Assembly: GCA_030951065.1 (NCBI GenBank) | Contig: JAUZQH010000182.1 | Span: forward strand, 1-14,835 | Reading direction: 5' to 3' | Source of the DNA: Mariprofundus sp. | GTDB lineage: Bacteria; Pseudomonadota; Zetaproteobacteria; Mariprofundales; Mariprofundaceae | Length of the DNA: 14,835 nucleotides | Shown here: in pieces, positions 7,798 through 14,752 of the stretch | Layout of the letters: each line of letters starts with the position of its first letter | Position numbering within the stretch: position 1 is the first letter of the stretch | Notes under the pieces: generated by a model | The model's input: only the letters and a program-made list of their open reading frames with translations | What the model was told of the DNA's origin: nothing | Database searches by the model: none | Program-made: the position numbers and the translations under genes

Positions 7798-7813
7798 GTG
7801 TACGAACGTACAC
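7798..7813. promoter_or_regulatory. Perfect 16-bp palindrome, probable LexA-type operator
   Basis: GTGTACGAACGTACAC is a 7+2+7 perfect inverted repeat located 12 bp before the preferred ATG of the UmuD-like gene. On the minus strand it falls between a TTGCTT and a TACACC that could form a promoter with a 16-bp spacer. An AATAAT -10 candidate (7826-7831) lies just upstream instead. Either way the position suits autorepression by the LexA/UmuD protein. It differs from the E. coli box CTGT-N8-ACAG. The palindrome is certain; its function is inferred. Confidence 0.55.
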
Positions 7814-7829
7814 TTTGCAAGCAAAATTA

Positions 7830-7860
7830 TTGTTCATCACATATCTGCACAGGCTGTAAT
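7830..7860 (+). promoter_or_regulatory. Possible promoter of nrtS
   Basis: TGTAAT at 7855-7860 matches five of six -10 bases. A TTGTTC at 7830 is 19 bp upstream, which is long, and TTCATC at 7833 gives 16 bp. This is a weak candidate in the short region shared with the divergent UmuD-like gene. Confidence 0.25.
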
Positions 7861-7912
7861 AGATTTCACAGCATGGCAGACCAACACCCATGCCATTACC
7901 TCAACAAAAATC

Positions 7913-8152
7913 ATGAGAAAACACCTGCGTACAGCCCGTCAGCCGGAAGTGGTTCGCACCGCACTTCGTTTTGCCCTGATTGTCGGGCCGATTCTGGTCT
8001 TCATCAATCACGGCGATGCTATTCTGGCCGGTACCATGGATTCGACCGCATGGTTGAAAAGCGCCCTGACCATGATTGTACCTTATACCGTCTCAACCCT
8101 GTCGAGTATCAGTGCCTACCACTCATGCCGGAGCGACGCAAAAAACAGCTGA
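7913..8152 (+). CDS. nrtS: NrtS-type small nitrate/nitrite transporter
   Basis: This is a 79-residue inner-membrane protein with two likely helices, about 14-32 (VRTALRFALIVGPILVFI) and 48-68 (LKSALTMIVPYTVSTLSSIS). Between and within them lie the features I associate with the NrtS family: INHGDAILAG (31-40), matching an INxGDxxLxG pattern, and VPYTVST (56-62). NrtS proteins are very small nitrate/nitrite transporters first studied in cyanobacteria and also found in proteobacteria, so the expected role is nitrate or nitrite uptake. The start at 7913 is the only ATG that gives the family-like N-terminus; no Shine-Dalgarno is obvious. The gene is divergent from the LexA/UmuD-like gene (127 bp between starts), and its TGA directly abuts the stop of the opposing lipoprotein gene. 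No nitrate reductase is in the window. Family recall is good but was not checked by alignment. Confidence 0.8.
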   Translation: MRKHLRTARQPEVVRTALRFALIVGPILVFINHGDAILAGTMDSTAWLKSALTMIVPYTVSTLSSISAYHSCRSDAKNS

Positions 8153-8860
8153 TTAATCATACCCGCCGTTTTGTTTGATGAGTTTTTTCTGCCGATCACT
8201 CCACCTTTTGCGCCTCTCAAGAGACTCTGCACTGTTCTGGTAATACCGCTCCCAACTTCCCCGATATGGAGCAAGCCCGACACCCTGACGCCCGCCCCCG
8301 CTGTTACTTCCCTGTCCTGCCTTCTGCACGGGCTTCGCCTTATATGGTATGCGGGAGAGATTGATCCGGGCCGGATTGTAACCAGAATCAAGTCTGAGTG
8401 CCTGAGCAAACTGGGCGCGCGCCGCAGGCAAATCGCCCCAGAGCATCAGACCCAGCCCCAAATCATTGTGGGCGGCCGGATTATCGGGGCAAAACCGGAT
8501 ACCCTCTTGCATAAATGCAATCCGTTCCTCCAGATCACTGGTCCGGGTTGCCTTGATAAAGTAGGCGTTACCCTGATTACATACATGATGATAGCGTGCC
8601 TCGGATGCATGAATGCGATCACCCCTGTCCGCATCAAGAAATGCCCCGACCAGGCCTCCGAGTACACCGCCAACAATGACATCCTCCCGAATAATCCGGT
8701 CAGTTTGGCTGGTTTGAACAGGCCGGTCGGCAGCCACTGCATTTGTATCCATTGCCGTTTTCTGCATGTCAGATTTCTGCGTGACAGCGTGCTGCTGATG
8801 TGTGGTTGCAGTGCAAGCGGATAGCATCAGAATCACCGCAACAAAAACATATGTATTCAT
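8153..8860 (-). CDS. Hypothetical lipoprotein with glycine zipper and TPR-like region
   Basis: I do not recognise a named family. The 235-residue product starts with a lipoprotein signal, with lipobox LSAC (13-16) and Cys16 as the probable lipid-attached residue; Thr at +2 suggests outer-membrane sorting by the usual rule. A polar linker follows. Next comes a short glycine-zipper stretch VGGVLGGLVGAF (63-74), then helices about 92-165 with TPR spacing (NPAAHNDLGLGLMLWGDLPAARAQFAQALRLDSGYNPARINLSRI is the best unit, 127-171). The tail is Gly/Ser-rich and then strongly basic (about 180-230). AGGGG lies 5 nt before the ATG. It stands alone: ilvD ends 78 bp upstream on the same strand, and its own stop abuts nrtS. 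It may help assemble or scaffold envelope proteins, but that is only what TPR lipoproteins often do. Confidence 0.8.
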   Translation of the reverse strand: MNTYVFVAVILMLSACTATTHQQHAVTQKSDMQKTAMDTNAVAADRPVQTSQTDRIIREDVIVGGVLGGLVGAFLDADRGDRIHASEARYHHVCNQGNAYFIKATRTSDLEERIAFMQEGIRFCPDNPAAHNDLGLGLMLWGDLPAARAQFAQALRLDSGYNPARINLSRIPYKAKPVQKAGQGSNSGGGRQGVGLAPYRGSWERYYQNSAESLERRKRWSDRQKKLIKQNGGYD

Positions 8861-8906
8861 TTCATCCCCTCAACAACACCAGCTTACTCTGCAATAACTG
8901 GGTAAA

Positions 8907-8912
8907 AGTATA
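8907..8912 (-). promoter_or_regulatory. Possible -10 box of the lipoprotein gene
   Basis: Minus-strand TATACT (five of six -10 bases) lies in the 78-bp gap between ilvD and the lipoprotein gene. No convincing -35 box is at the right distance, so read-through from ilvD is equally possible. Confidence 0.25.
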
Positions 8913-8938
8913 TAACATCGAAAAAAGTCGACCGGTCA

Positions 8939-10786
8939 TTATTTCAGCTGATCCAGATCACGGACAGCACCTTTGTCTGCTGAAGTCGTCAAGGCAGCAT
9001 AAGCTTGCAGTGCTTTGGAAACAATACGATCACGACTCAACGGCTGCCAGGCATCGCTGCCTTTGGCTTCCATGGCACCACGACGACGGAGCAGTTCATC
9101 ATCAGACACTGCCAGATGGATCGTGCGCCTGGGAATATCGATTTCAATCGTATCGCCATCTTCGATCAGGCCAATCGCGCCGCCCTCGGCTGCTTCGGGA
9201 GAGGCATGCCCGATGGACAAACCGGAAGTACCGCCGGAGAAACGACCATCGGTCAGCAGGGCGCATACTTTACCCATACCCTTGGATTTCAGATATGAAG
9301 TCGGGTACAGCATCTCCTGCATGCCGGGACCGCCTTTAGGGCCTTCGTAACGGATGATTACCACATCACCGGCAATAACTTTATCGTTCAGGATGGCAGT
9401 CACGGCATCATCCTGCGATTCAAATACGCGGGCGGTTCCAGTGAACGTCCAGATGGATTCATCCACACCGGCGGTTTTTACGATACAGCCACGCTCGGCA
9501 ATATTGCCGAAAAGAACCGCCAAACCACCCTCTTTTGAATACGCATGTTCAACACTGCGGATACAACCGGATTCACGATCGGTATCCAGTGCCTTCCAGC
9601 GTTCGGATTGTGAAAATGCGACCTGAGTCGGAATGCCGCCCGGTGCTGCACGGAACATTTCACGCGGAGCTGTATTCGCTTCATTCATGATATCATTGGC
9701 ATCAAGCGCCTGCCCCAGCGTGGCCGTGTGTACCGTCGGAACATCCCGATGCAGCAAGCCACCCCGATCCAGTTCGGCCAGAATACCGATAACACCGCCG
9801 GCACGGTGCACATCTTCCATATGATAGTGTTGAACCGCAGGTGCAACCTTGCACAGATTGGGTACTTTTCGACTCATGCGGTCGATATCCTGCATGGTGA
9901 AATCGACACCGGCTTCCTGCGCACAGGCCAGCAGATGTAACACGGTATTGGTGGAGCCACCCATGGCAATATCCAGAGCCATGGCATTTTCAAAGGCATC
10001 AAAAGTGGCGATCGAACGTGGCAATACGGATGCATCGTCACCTTCATAATAACGTTTACATAAATCCACCACCAGACGACCTGCTTCAAGGAACAGCTCC
10101 TTGCGATCCGCATGCGTTGCCAACAGCGAGCCATTGCCCGGCAGCGCCAGACCAAGCGCTTCGGCCAGACAGTTCATCGAATTGGCTGTAAACATGCCGG
10201 AACATGAACCGCAGGTCGGGCAGGCCGAACGCTCCACCGCAGCCACGTCTTCATCCGATTCATTCGGATCCGCCGCCATCACCATGGCATCGACCAGATC
10301 AAGGTGTTTTTCGCGATTATCAATGGTCACTTTTCCGGCTTCCATCGGACCGCCGGATACAAATACGGCCGGGATATTCAGACGCAGCGCCGCCATCATC
10401 ATGCCCGGTGTGATTTTATCGCAGTTGGAAATGCAGACCAGCGCATCGGCACAATGGGCATTGGCCATGTATTCCACTGAATCGGCAATAATCTCGCGGC
10501 TCGGCAACGAATACAGCATGCCGCCATGCCCCATGGCAATACCATCATCCACGGCAATGGTATTGAACTCCTTGGCCACACCACCGGCAGCCTCAATCTC
10601 ACGCGCCACCATCTGGCCCAGATCTTTCAGGTGTACATGGCCGGGCACGAACTGGGTAAAGGAATTCACCACCGCAATGATCGGCTTGTCAAAATCCCCG
10701 TCTTTCATACCGGTAGCTCGCCATAATGCGCGAGCGCCAGCCATATTGCGACCATGGGTAGTCGTACGTGAACGATAAACAGGCAT
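8939..10786 (-). CDS. ilvD: Dihydroxy-acid dehydratase
   Basis: IlvD dehydrates 2,3-dihydroxy-isovalerate and 2,3-dihydroxy-3-methylvalerate, the step before the final transamination in valine and isoleucine synthesis. The 615-residue product tracks E. coli IlvD almost end to end: [18 protein letters not shown] (10-27), [20 protein letters not shown] (79-98), [12 protein letters not shown] (118-129), [12 protein letters not shown] (188-199) and [18 protein letters not shown] [15 protein letters not shown] near the C-terminus. Cys122 and Cys195, cluster cysteines in the E. coli enzyme, are kept, as is Lys124. The frame is open to a TTG at 10810, but MPVYRS at 10786 matches the E. coli MPKYRS start and has GGAG six nt upstream, so I use it. 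The gene is divergent from nadA. An Fe-S enzyme of this class is oxygen-sensitive in E. coli. Confidence 0.97.
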   Translation of the reverse strand: MPVYRSRTTTHGRNMAGARALWRATGMKDGDFDKPIIAVVNSFTQFVPGHVHLKDLGQMVAREIEAAGGVAKEFNTIAVDDGIAMGHGGMLYSLPSREIIADSVEYMANAHCADALVCISNCDKITPGMMMAALRLNIPAVFVSGGPMEAGKVTIDNREKHLDLVDAMVMAADPNESDEDVAAVERSACPTCGSCSGMFTANSMNCLAEALGLALPGNGSLLATHADRKELFLEAGRLVVDLCKRYYEGDDASVLPRSIATFDAFENAMALDIAMGGSTNTVLHLLACAQEAGVDFTMQDIDRMSRKVPNLCKVAPAVQHYHMEDVHRAGGVIGILAELDRGGLLHRDVPTVHTATLGQALDANDIMNEANTAPREMFRAAPGGIPTQVAFSQSERWKALDTDRESGCIRSVEHAYSKEGGLAVLFGNIAERGCIVKTAGVDESIWTFTGTARVFESQDDAVTAILNDKVIAGDVVIIRYEGPKGGPGMQEMLYPTSYLKSKGMGKVCALLTDGRFSGGTSGLSIGHASPEAAEGGAIGLIEDGDTIEIDIPRRTIHLAVSDDELLRRRGAMEAKGSDAWQPLSRDRIVSKALQAYAALTTSADKGAVRDLDQLK

Positions 10787-10792
10787 AATCAT

Positions 10793-10797
10793 CTCCA
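10793..10797 (-). promoter_or_regulatory. Shine-Dalgarno that decides the ilvD start
   Basis: Minus-strand TGGAG lies six nt before the ATG at 10786. The longer reading from TTG at 10810 has no such site and adds eight residues absent from E. coli IlvD. Confidence 0.65.
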
Positions 10798-10844
10798 ATT
10801 CAAGAATCAAAGCGAAGCGTACCCAGACTTGAGCCTTGTTGCAC

Positions 10845-10874
10845 GCAACCGGTTACTCACAGCGAGACCGGTGC
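10845..10874. promoter_or_regulatory. Dyad in the divergent ilvD/nadA control region
   Basis: Two ACCGGT copies (10848-10853 and 10867-10872) can pair across a 13-nt loop, with an added GC pair past a bulged A. An overlapping GTTGC-AC-GCAAC dyad lies just to the left (10839-10850). Both sit in the 131-bp gap that must hold the promoters of ilvD and nadA. They could be operator half sites; I match them to no known regulator. Confidence 0.3.
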
Positions 10875-10917
10875 CATATTTCTTGTTTTCCCCCTGTGCA
10901 CTTTTACGTACTCAGCA

Positions 10918-12090
10918 ATGAATATTTTGAATAGCCCTAATCAGGCTTATTTGACAAGGGAAGTACACAGCCTGAAACTTTGGCGTATGAACGCACAGAC
11001 GCTGCTAATGCAGCTTTACGATACACCCGAAACCGACATTCTCGAACAAATCAAGCAGCTGAAAGCCGAACTCGGCGATCAGGTGTTGATTCTCGGCCAC
11101 CATTATCAACGCGAGGAAGTATTTGCCTTCGCCGATGTGTCCGGTGATTCATTAAAACTGTCCCAGCAAGCCGCTGAAACGAGCGCTCCCTATATTATTT
11201 TCTGCGGCGTGCATTTCATGGCTGAAACTGCCGATATTCTGACCAGTGATGCCCAGACTGTAATTCTTCCAGATCTGGCTGCCGGCTGTTCGATGGCGGA
11301 TATGGCGGATGATGAGCAGGTAACACGTTGCTGGGCCGAACTCTCCGAAATCATCAATCCGGACGAGTGCGTCACACCGGTCACATATATCAACTCTACC
11401 GCAGCCCTGAAATCATTCTGTGGCGAACATGGTGGCATTGTCTGCACCTCCGGCAATGCACAAAAAATTCTTGAGTGGAGTTGGAGCAACCGTGAAAAAA
11501 TTCTTTTTTTTCCGGATCAGCACCTGGGCGAAAATACCGCTGTCGCAATGGATATTCCGGATTCGGATATGATCATCTGGGATCCTGCCCTGCCCATGGG
11601 TGGCAATTCACCGGCGGAGATTGAAAAAGCACGCCTTATTCTATGGAAAGGTTTTTGTTCGGTGCATCAGCTCTTCAAGCCGGAACATGCCGACACCATG
11701 CGCCGCAACCATGAGGGTATTGAAATCCTGGCTCATCCGGAATGTTCGCGCGCCGTTTGTGAAACAGCCGATTTCGTTGGTTCAACCGAAATGATCATCA
11801 AGCGTGTATCAGAAGCCCAAACAGGACAAACCTTTGCCATTGGTACAGAACTGAACCTTGTCAACCGCCTGCGCATTCAGTTTCCGGATAAACCCATCTG
11901 GTTTCTCTCGCCCATGGTATGTATGTGTTCAACCATGTTCCGCACTGATCCACAGCACCTGTGCGCGGCATTGACATCTATCCGTGATTCCCTGAACGGG
12001 CAACCGGCCATCAGCAATCAAATCACCGTACCTCAACAACAAAAACGCTGGGCCAGACTGGCACTGGAAAGGATGCTGCACCTTGCCTAA
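10918..12090 (+). CDS. nadA: Quinolinate synthase
   Basis: NadA condenses iminoaspartate with dihydroxyacetone phosphate to give quinolinate in NAD synthesis and carries a [4Fe-4S] cluster. The product (390 residues from this start) shows LILGHHYQREEVFAFADVSG (57-76), GDSLKLSQ (76-83), FCGVHFMAETADIL (95-108), LPDLAAGCSMADMA (117-130), IVCTSGNA (174-181) and AHPEC (272-276). The likely cluster ligands are Cys124, Cys276 and Cys335 or Cys337 in MVCMCSTM. It belongs to the longer NadA type with an insert between CTSGNA and HPEC, not the E. coli type. The start is uncertain: neither ATG 10918 nor ATG 10987 (MNAQTLLMQ) has a good Shine-Dalgarno, and a perfect TTGACA lies between them at 10951. 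No nadB or nadC is in the window. The OmpA-family gene overlaps its stop, so the two are co-transcribed. Confidence 0.93.
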   Translation: MNILNSPNQAYLTREVHSLKLWRMNAQTLLMQLYDTPETDILEQIKQLKAELGDQVLILGHHYQREEVFAFADVSGDSLKLSQQAAETSAPYIIFCGVHFMAETADILTSDAQTVILPDLAAGCSMADMADDEQVTRCWAELSEIINPDECVTPVTYINSTAALKSFCGEHGGIVCTSGNAQKILEWSWSNREKILFFPDQHLGENTAVAMDIPDSDMIIWDPALPMGGNSPAEIEKARLILWKGFCSVHQLFKPEHADTMRRNHEGIEILAHPECSRAVCETADFVGSTEMIIKRVSEAQTGQTFAIGTELNLVNRLRIQFPDKPIWFLSPMVCMCSTMFRTDPQHLCAALTSIRDSLNGQPAISNQITVPQQQKRWARLALERMLHLA

Positions 12091-13570
12091 ATTTTATTAT
12101 TTCCTCACCACACTGCTGGCTACACTACTGTTCAGCACATCGTTCAGCATGCCAGTACAGGCTGCAGACAATAACCAGAAGCTGTTACAAGAGCAGATCA
12201 AAACATTCAAGCATGGCGAAAATCATCGCTTCGCACCACAAACCCTTGAACGGGCCGAGGCCTATATGGGTGCTGCCATGCTGGCAAGTGAGCAGGAAAA
12301 ACAGCAGGAAGTGGATGCTGCCCTCGCGAAAGCAGCTGAAAAGCTGTCCGAAGCCAAACAAACAGCCGAAGATTTCAAACAGCGTTTTGCCAGACTGTTG
12401 AGTCTGCGCAAAGGTGCAGTTGCCATCACTGAAATCATTACGTCATCCGGCAAGGCAATCAGCGATATGTCACCGACACAGATTATTAAAGATGCCGAAC
12501 GTGAATTGACGCTGGCGATCGAAACACATGAACGGGGAGAACTGAATCAAACCCGCATCCATGCGGACAAAGCAACGAAATATTACAGGCAGGTGCTGGA
12601 CAAAACACTGCCATGGCTGACCGAGCTGACAGCAAGCACAATCGGTAAAGCGGCCAATGCCAATGCCCGACAGTATGCACCGCATATATATCAGGCAGCC
12701 AAGGACAAACTGGCTGAGCTGGAAGCCTTCATCAACGGGAGGACCCATACCGTGCCTGAATATCCGGAGTCCGGTTTATATCTGGCTCGTGAAGCCGAAC
12801 ATGTCGCCCAACAGGTCAAGGCATGGCGCAGAAAGCGCAGCAGTCATGAAGAACTCATTCTGAAAACAAGAACGCTGAAGCTGCAACTGGCCCGCGAATT
12901 GGGGATCAGTAATGAATCCAGCCCCATGCTGACAGATATTGAAACCAGGGATTTGCTGCGGGCAGTAAAAAAGCTGAACAAGGAACTGGCCGATGAACGC
13001 AAAGCGCATCGCATGGATATGGCCAGACTTGGAAAGGAACTGCAAAACAAACTGGCCGCACAAACCGATGAGATGAAGCAGGAGCAGCAAAACCAGTTAT
13101 CCACGATCAAGGAAGCATTCAAAGCCAAACTGGAACGGGAAACCTTCGAGAAAAAACGGCAACAGCGGCTACAAAAGCTTTTCAAACAGGGTGAAGCGGA
13201 AATCCTGGTCAATCTTGACGGCTCACTGCTGATTCGACTCACCGGACTGAAGTTCCATTCGGGCAGAAGCAAAATCAGTTCAAAATACTTCGACTTGCTG
13301 GGCCGATTAAAGCAGGCCATGGATATTTATCAGGATCGCAGCCTGCGCATCGAAGGTCACACTGACAACCGTGGCGATGTCAAATACAATCAGGTTTTAT
13401 CGCTGAAACGTGCTGAGGCCGTACGTGATTTTCTCATTGCCGCCGGTGCTGACGGCACACGTTTAAAAGCACTGGGATATGGTGAAGTCCGCCCTATTGC
13501 CAGCAATGAATTTGCGCAGGGTCGCGACATGAACCGGCGTATTGATGTCATCATCAATGCCCCGGAGTAA
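12083..13570 (+). CDS. Periplasmic OmpA-family peptidoglycan-binding protein with long helical N-terminus
   Basis: The 495-residue product begins with a signal peptide (hydrophobic core about 5-22, probable cut after VQA at residue 27). A long helical region of about 28-265, rich in Ala, Lys and Glu, resembles DUF4398-type stretches (QEVDAALAKAAEKLSEAKQ). A coiled coil follows at about 293-368, then a C-terminal OmpA domain (about 385-492). This domain carries FHSGRSKI, IEGHTDNRGDVKYNQVLS with Asp428, LKRAEAVRDFL with Arg443, GYGEVRPIASN and NRRIDVII, the residues that bind diaminopimelate in peptidoglycan. There is no lipobox and no beta-barrel, so it should be periplasmic and wall-bound. 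The start is a TTG overlapping the nadA stop; the first in-frame ATG (12149) would destroy the signal peptide. AAAGGA nine nt upstream supports the TTG. The helical part could act as a spacer or scaffold. Confidence 0.82.
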   Translation: MPKFYYFLTTLLATLLFSTSFSMPVQAADNNQKLLQEQIKTFKHGENHRFAPQTLERAEAYMGAAMLASEQEKQQEVDAALAKAAEKLSEAKQTAEDFKQRFARLLSLRKGAVAITEIITSSGKAISDMSPTQIIKDAERELTLAIETHERGELNQTRIHADKATKYYRQVLDKTLPWLTELTASTIGKAANANARQYAPHIYQAAKDKLAELEAFINGRTHTVPEYPESGLYLAREAEHVAQQVKAWRRKRSSHEELILKTRTLKLQLARELGISNESSPMLTDIETRDLLRAVKKLNKELADERKAHRMDMARLGKELQNKLAAQTDEMKQEQQNQLSTIKEAFKAKLERETFEKKRQQRLQKLFKQGEAEILVNLDGSLLIRLTGLKFHSGRSKISSKYFDLLGRLKQAMDIYQDRSLRIEGHTDNRGDVKYNQVLSLKRAEAVRDFLIAAGADGTRLKALGYGEVRPIASNEFAQGRDMNRRIDVIINAPE

Positions 13571-13588
13571 TTACCCGGTACAAGCTGT

Positions 13589-14638
13589 ATGAGCGAAATA
13601 ACCGGCATCGACGACCTGCCGGAAAGTATCCGTGATCATGCGCAGGTTATACTCGCAGATTATGAGAGCGATTCCCCTTATAAACGCACCCTGATTCTGG
13701 AAACCCTGCGACTGGTGTCCGGTGGCTACGAAAATGTGGATATCAAAATGCTGTCCAGAATAATGGCTGAATTACGTCAGGGGCTGGACGTGTTCAAGCC
13801 CTATCAGTCATGCCGGAAAGTGGCCATTTTCGGCTCGGCCAGAACGCCGAAAGATCATCCCCGCTATCAACACGCCTACAACTGCGCTGCAGCTCTGCAA
13901 CAAGCCGGCTTCATGATTATCACCGGTGGCGGTGGCGGCATGATGCAGGCAGCCAATGAAGGGGCCGGTGAAAAACACTCCTTTGCCATTAATATCAACC
14001 TTCCGTTGGAACAACTGCCCAACCCGGTCATGATCAATTCTACGCGCCATTTTTATTGCCAGTACTTCTTTACCCGCAAGCTCTTTTTTCTCAAGGAAAG
14101 CGATGCCATTGTACTCACCGCCGGTGGATTCGGCACGCTGGATGAAGCTTTTGAAACATTGACGCTGTTGCAAACAGGGCGTAATCCCCCGTTACCCGTC
14201 ATCATGCTGGAAGCTCCCGGTGATGATTACTGGGGGCCGTTCATGCGCTCATGGATGCGCCGTCTGGTAAAAGACGGGCTCATTGATTCAGAGGATAATC
14301 ATCTTCTTTATCACACCGACAGTATCAAAGCCACAGTGAACCATATTCGTGACTTTTATATGAATTACCACAGCTTTCGCTATGTTGGGAAATGTATCCT
14401 GCTGCGCATCATGAACCCGCTATCCGAAAGTGCCCTCAAACGGTTAAATGCGGAGTTTTCCGATGTGCTCAGAAAAGGAACGATTGATCAGGTTTTTCAA
14501 TGGCCCAAGTCGGATGATAAATGCTACGATCACCTGCCGCGTCTGCGCATGCATCTGGATCGTTCCCGCATGAATGTGCTACCTCATATTATTCGTCGCA
14601 TGAATGCGCTGTATCAATTTGATCAACGGAAAGATTAG
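13589..14638 (+). CDS. LOG-family (TIGR00730-like) Rossmann-fold protein
   Basis: This 349-residue cytoplasmic protein has a central LOG/lysine-decarboxylase-like Rossmann fold: VAIFGSARTPKDHPRY (78-93), ITGGGGGMMQAANEGAG (111-127) and AGGFGTLDEAFETLTLLQTG (178-197) with conserved Glu186. LOG enzymes cut nucleoside monophosphates to base and ribose phosphate (cytokinin activation in plants, PpnN in E. coli), so a nucleotide-processing role is plausible. The extra parts, about 75 residues before and 120 after the core (FYMNYHSFRYVGKCILLRI, LNAEFSDVLRKG), place it in a larger bacterial subgroup of about 340-370 residues whose function I do not know. The usual PGGxGTxxE motif reads AGGFGTLDE here, with Ala178 for Pro. 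It starts 18 bp after the OmpA-family gene with no clear Shine-Dalgarno and is probably in the same operon as nadA. Confidence 0.85.
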   Translation: MSEITGIDDLPESIRDHAQVILADYESDSPYKRTLILETLRLVSGGYENVDIKMLSRIMAELRQGLDVFKPYQSCRKVAIFGSARTPKDHPRYQHAYNCAAALQQAGFMIITGGGGGMMQAANEGAGEKHSFAININLPLEQLPNPVMINSTRHFYCQYFFTRKLFFLKESDAIVLTAGGFGTLDEAFETLTLLQTGRNPPLPVIMLEAPGDDYWGPFMRSWMRRLVKDGLIDSEDNHLLYHTDSIKATVNHIRDFYMNYHSFRYVGKCILLRIMNPLSESALKRLNAEFSDVLRKGTIDQVFQWPKSDDKCYDHLPRLRMHLDRSRMNVLPHIIRRMNALYQFDQRKD

Positions 14639-14653
14639 CCATATCTGATGGCT
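14637..14653 (+). terminator. Hairpin at the LOG gene stop, possible weak terminator
   Basis: AGCCAT-ATCTG-ATGGCT is a perfect 6-bp stem that starts within the TAG stop codon of the LOG-family gene. No run of T follows directly, so it is not a standard intrinsic terminator. It may instead protect the 3' end. Confidence 0.3.
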
Positions 14654-14699
14654 GCAACCCGCTCACAAAATATTTTCGTGCGGTTTAGGCGAACCAAGA

Positions 14700-14727
14700 T
14701 TGACGTCACCACGCCTGCTCCCACAAT
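14700..14727 (+). promoter_or_regulatory. Probable promoter of the PfkB-family kinase gene
   Basis: TTGACG (14700-14705) and CACAAT (14722-14727) are separated by 16 bp, with five and four consensus matches. They lie 25 bp before the ATG at 14753 and ahead of a good Shine-Dalgarno, which fits a separate transcription unit. Confidence 0.4.
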
Positions 14728-14740
14728 TGCTCACCACTTC

Positions 14741-14746
14741 AGGAGA
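14741..14746 (+). promoter_or_regulatory. Shine-Dalgarno of the PfkB-family kinase
   Basis: AGGAGA lies six nt before the ATG at 14753 and fixes that start. Confidence 0.75.
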
Positions 14747-14752
14747 TAGATT

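Noticed and set aside
7786..7824. TTG start at 7824 for the UmuD-like gene
   Set aside because: It would place 13 codons through a perfect palindrome and has no ribosome site. The ATG at 7785 gives a natural LexA-like N-terminus.
7426..8178. 250-codon plus-strand frame over the UmuD-like gene and nrtS
   Set aside because: It runs antisense to a clear S24 protein and out of frame with nrtS, whose family features are clear. No domain pattern is seen.
8918..8938. Intrinsic terminator after ilvD (GACCGGTC then a T run on the minus strand)
   Set aside because: The palindrome has no loop and cannot form a usable hairpin, despite the following six T residues.
10787..10810. TTG start at 10810 for ilvD
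   Set aside because: ATG 10786 has GGAG upstream and matches the E. coli IlvD N-terminus.
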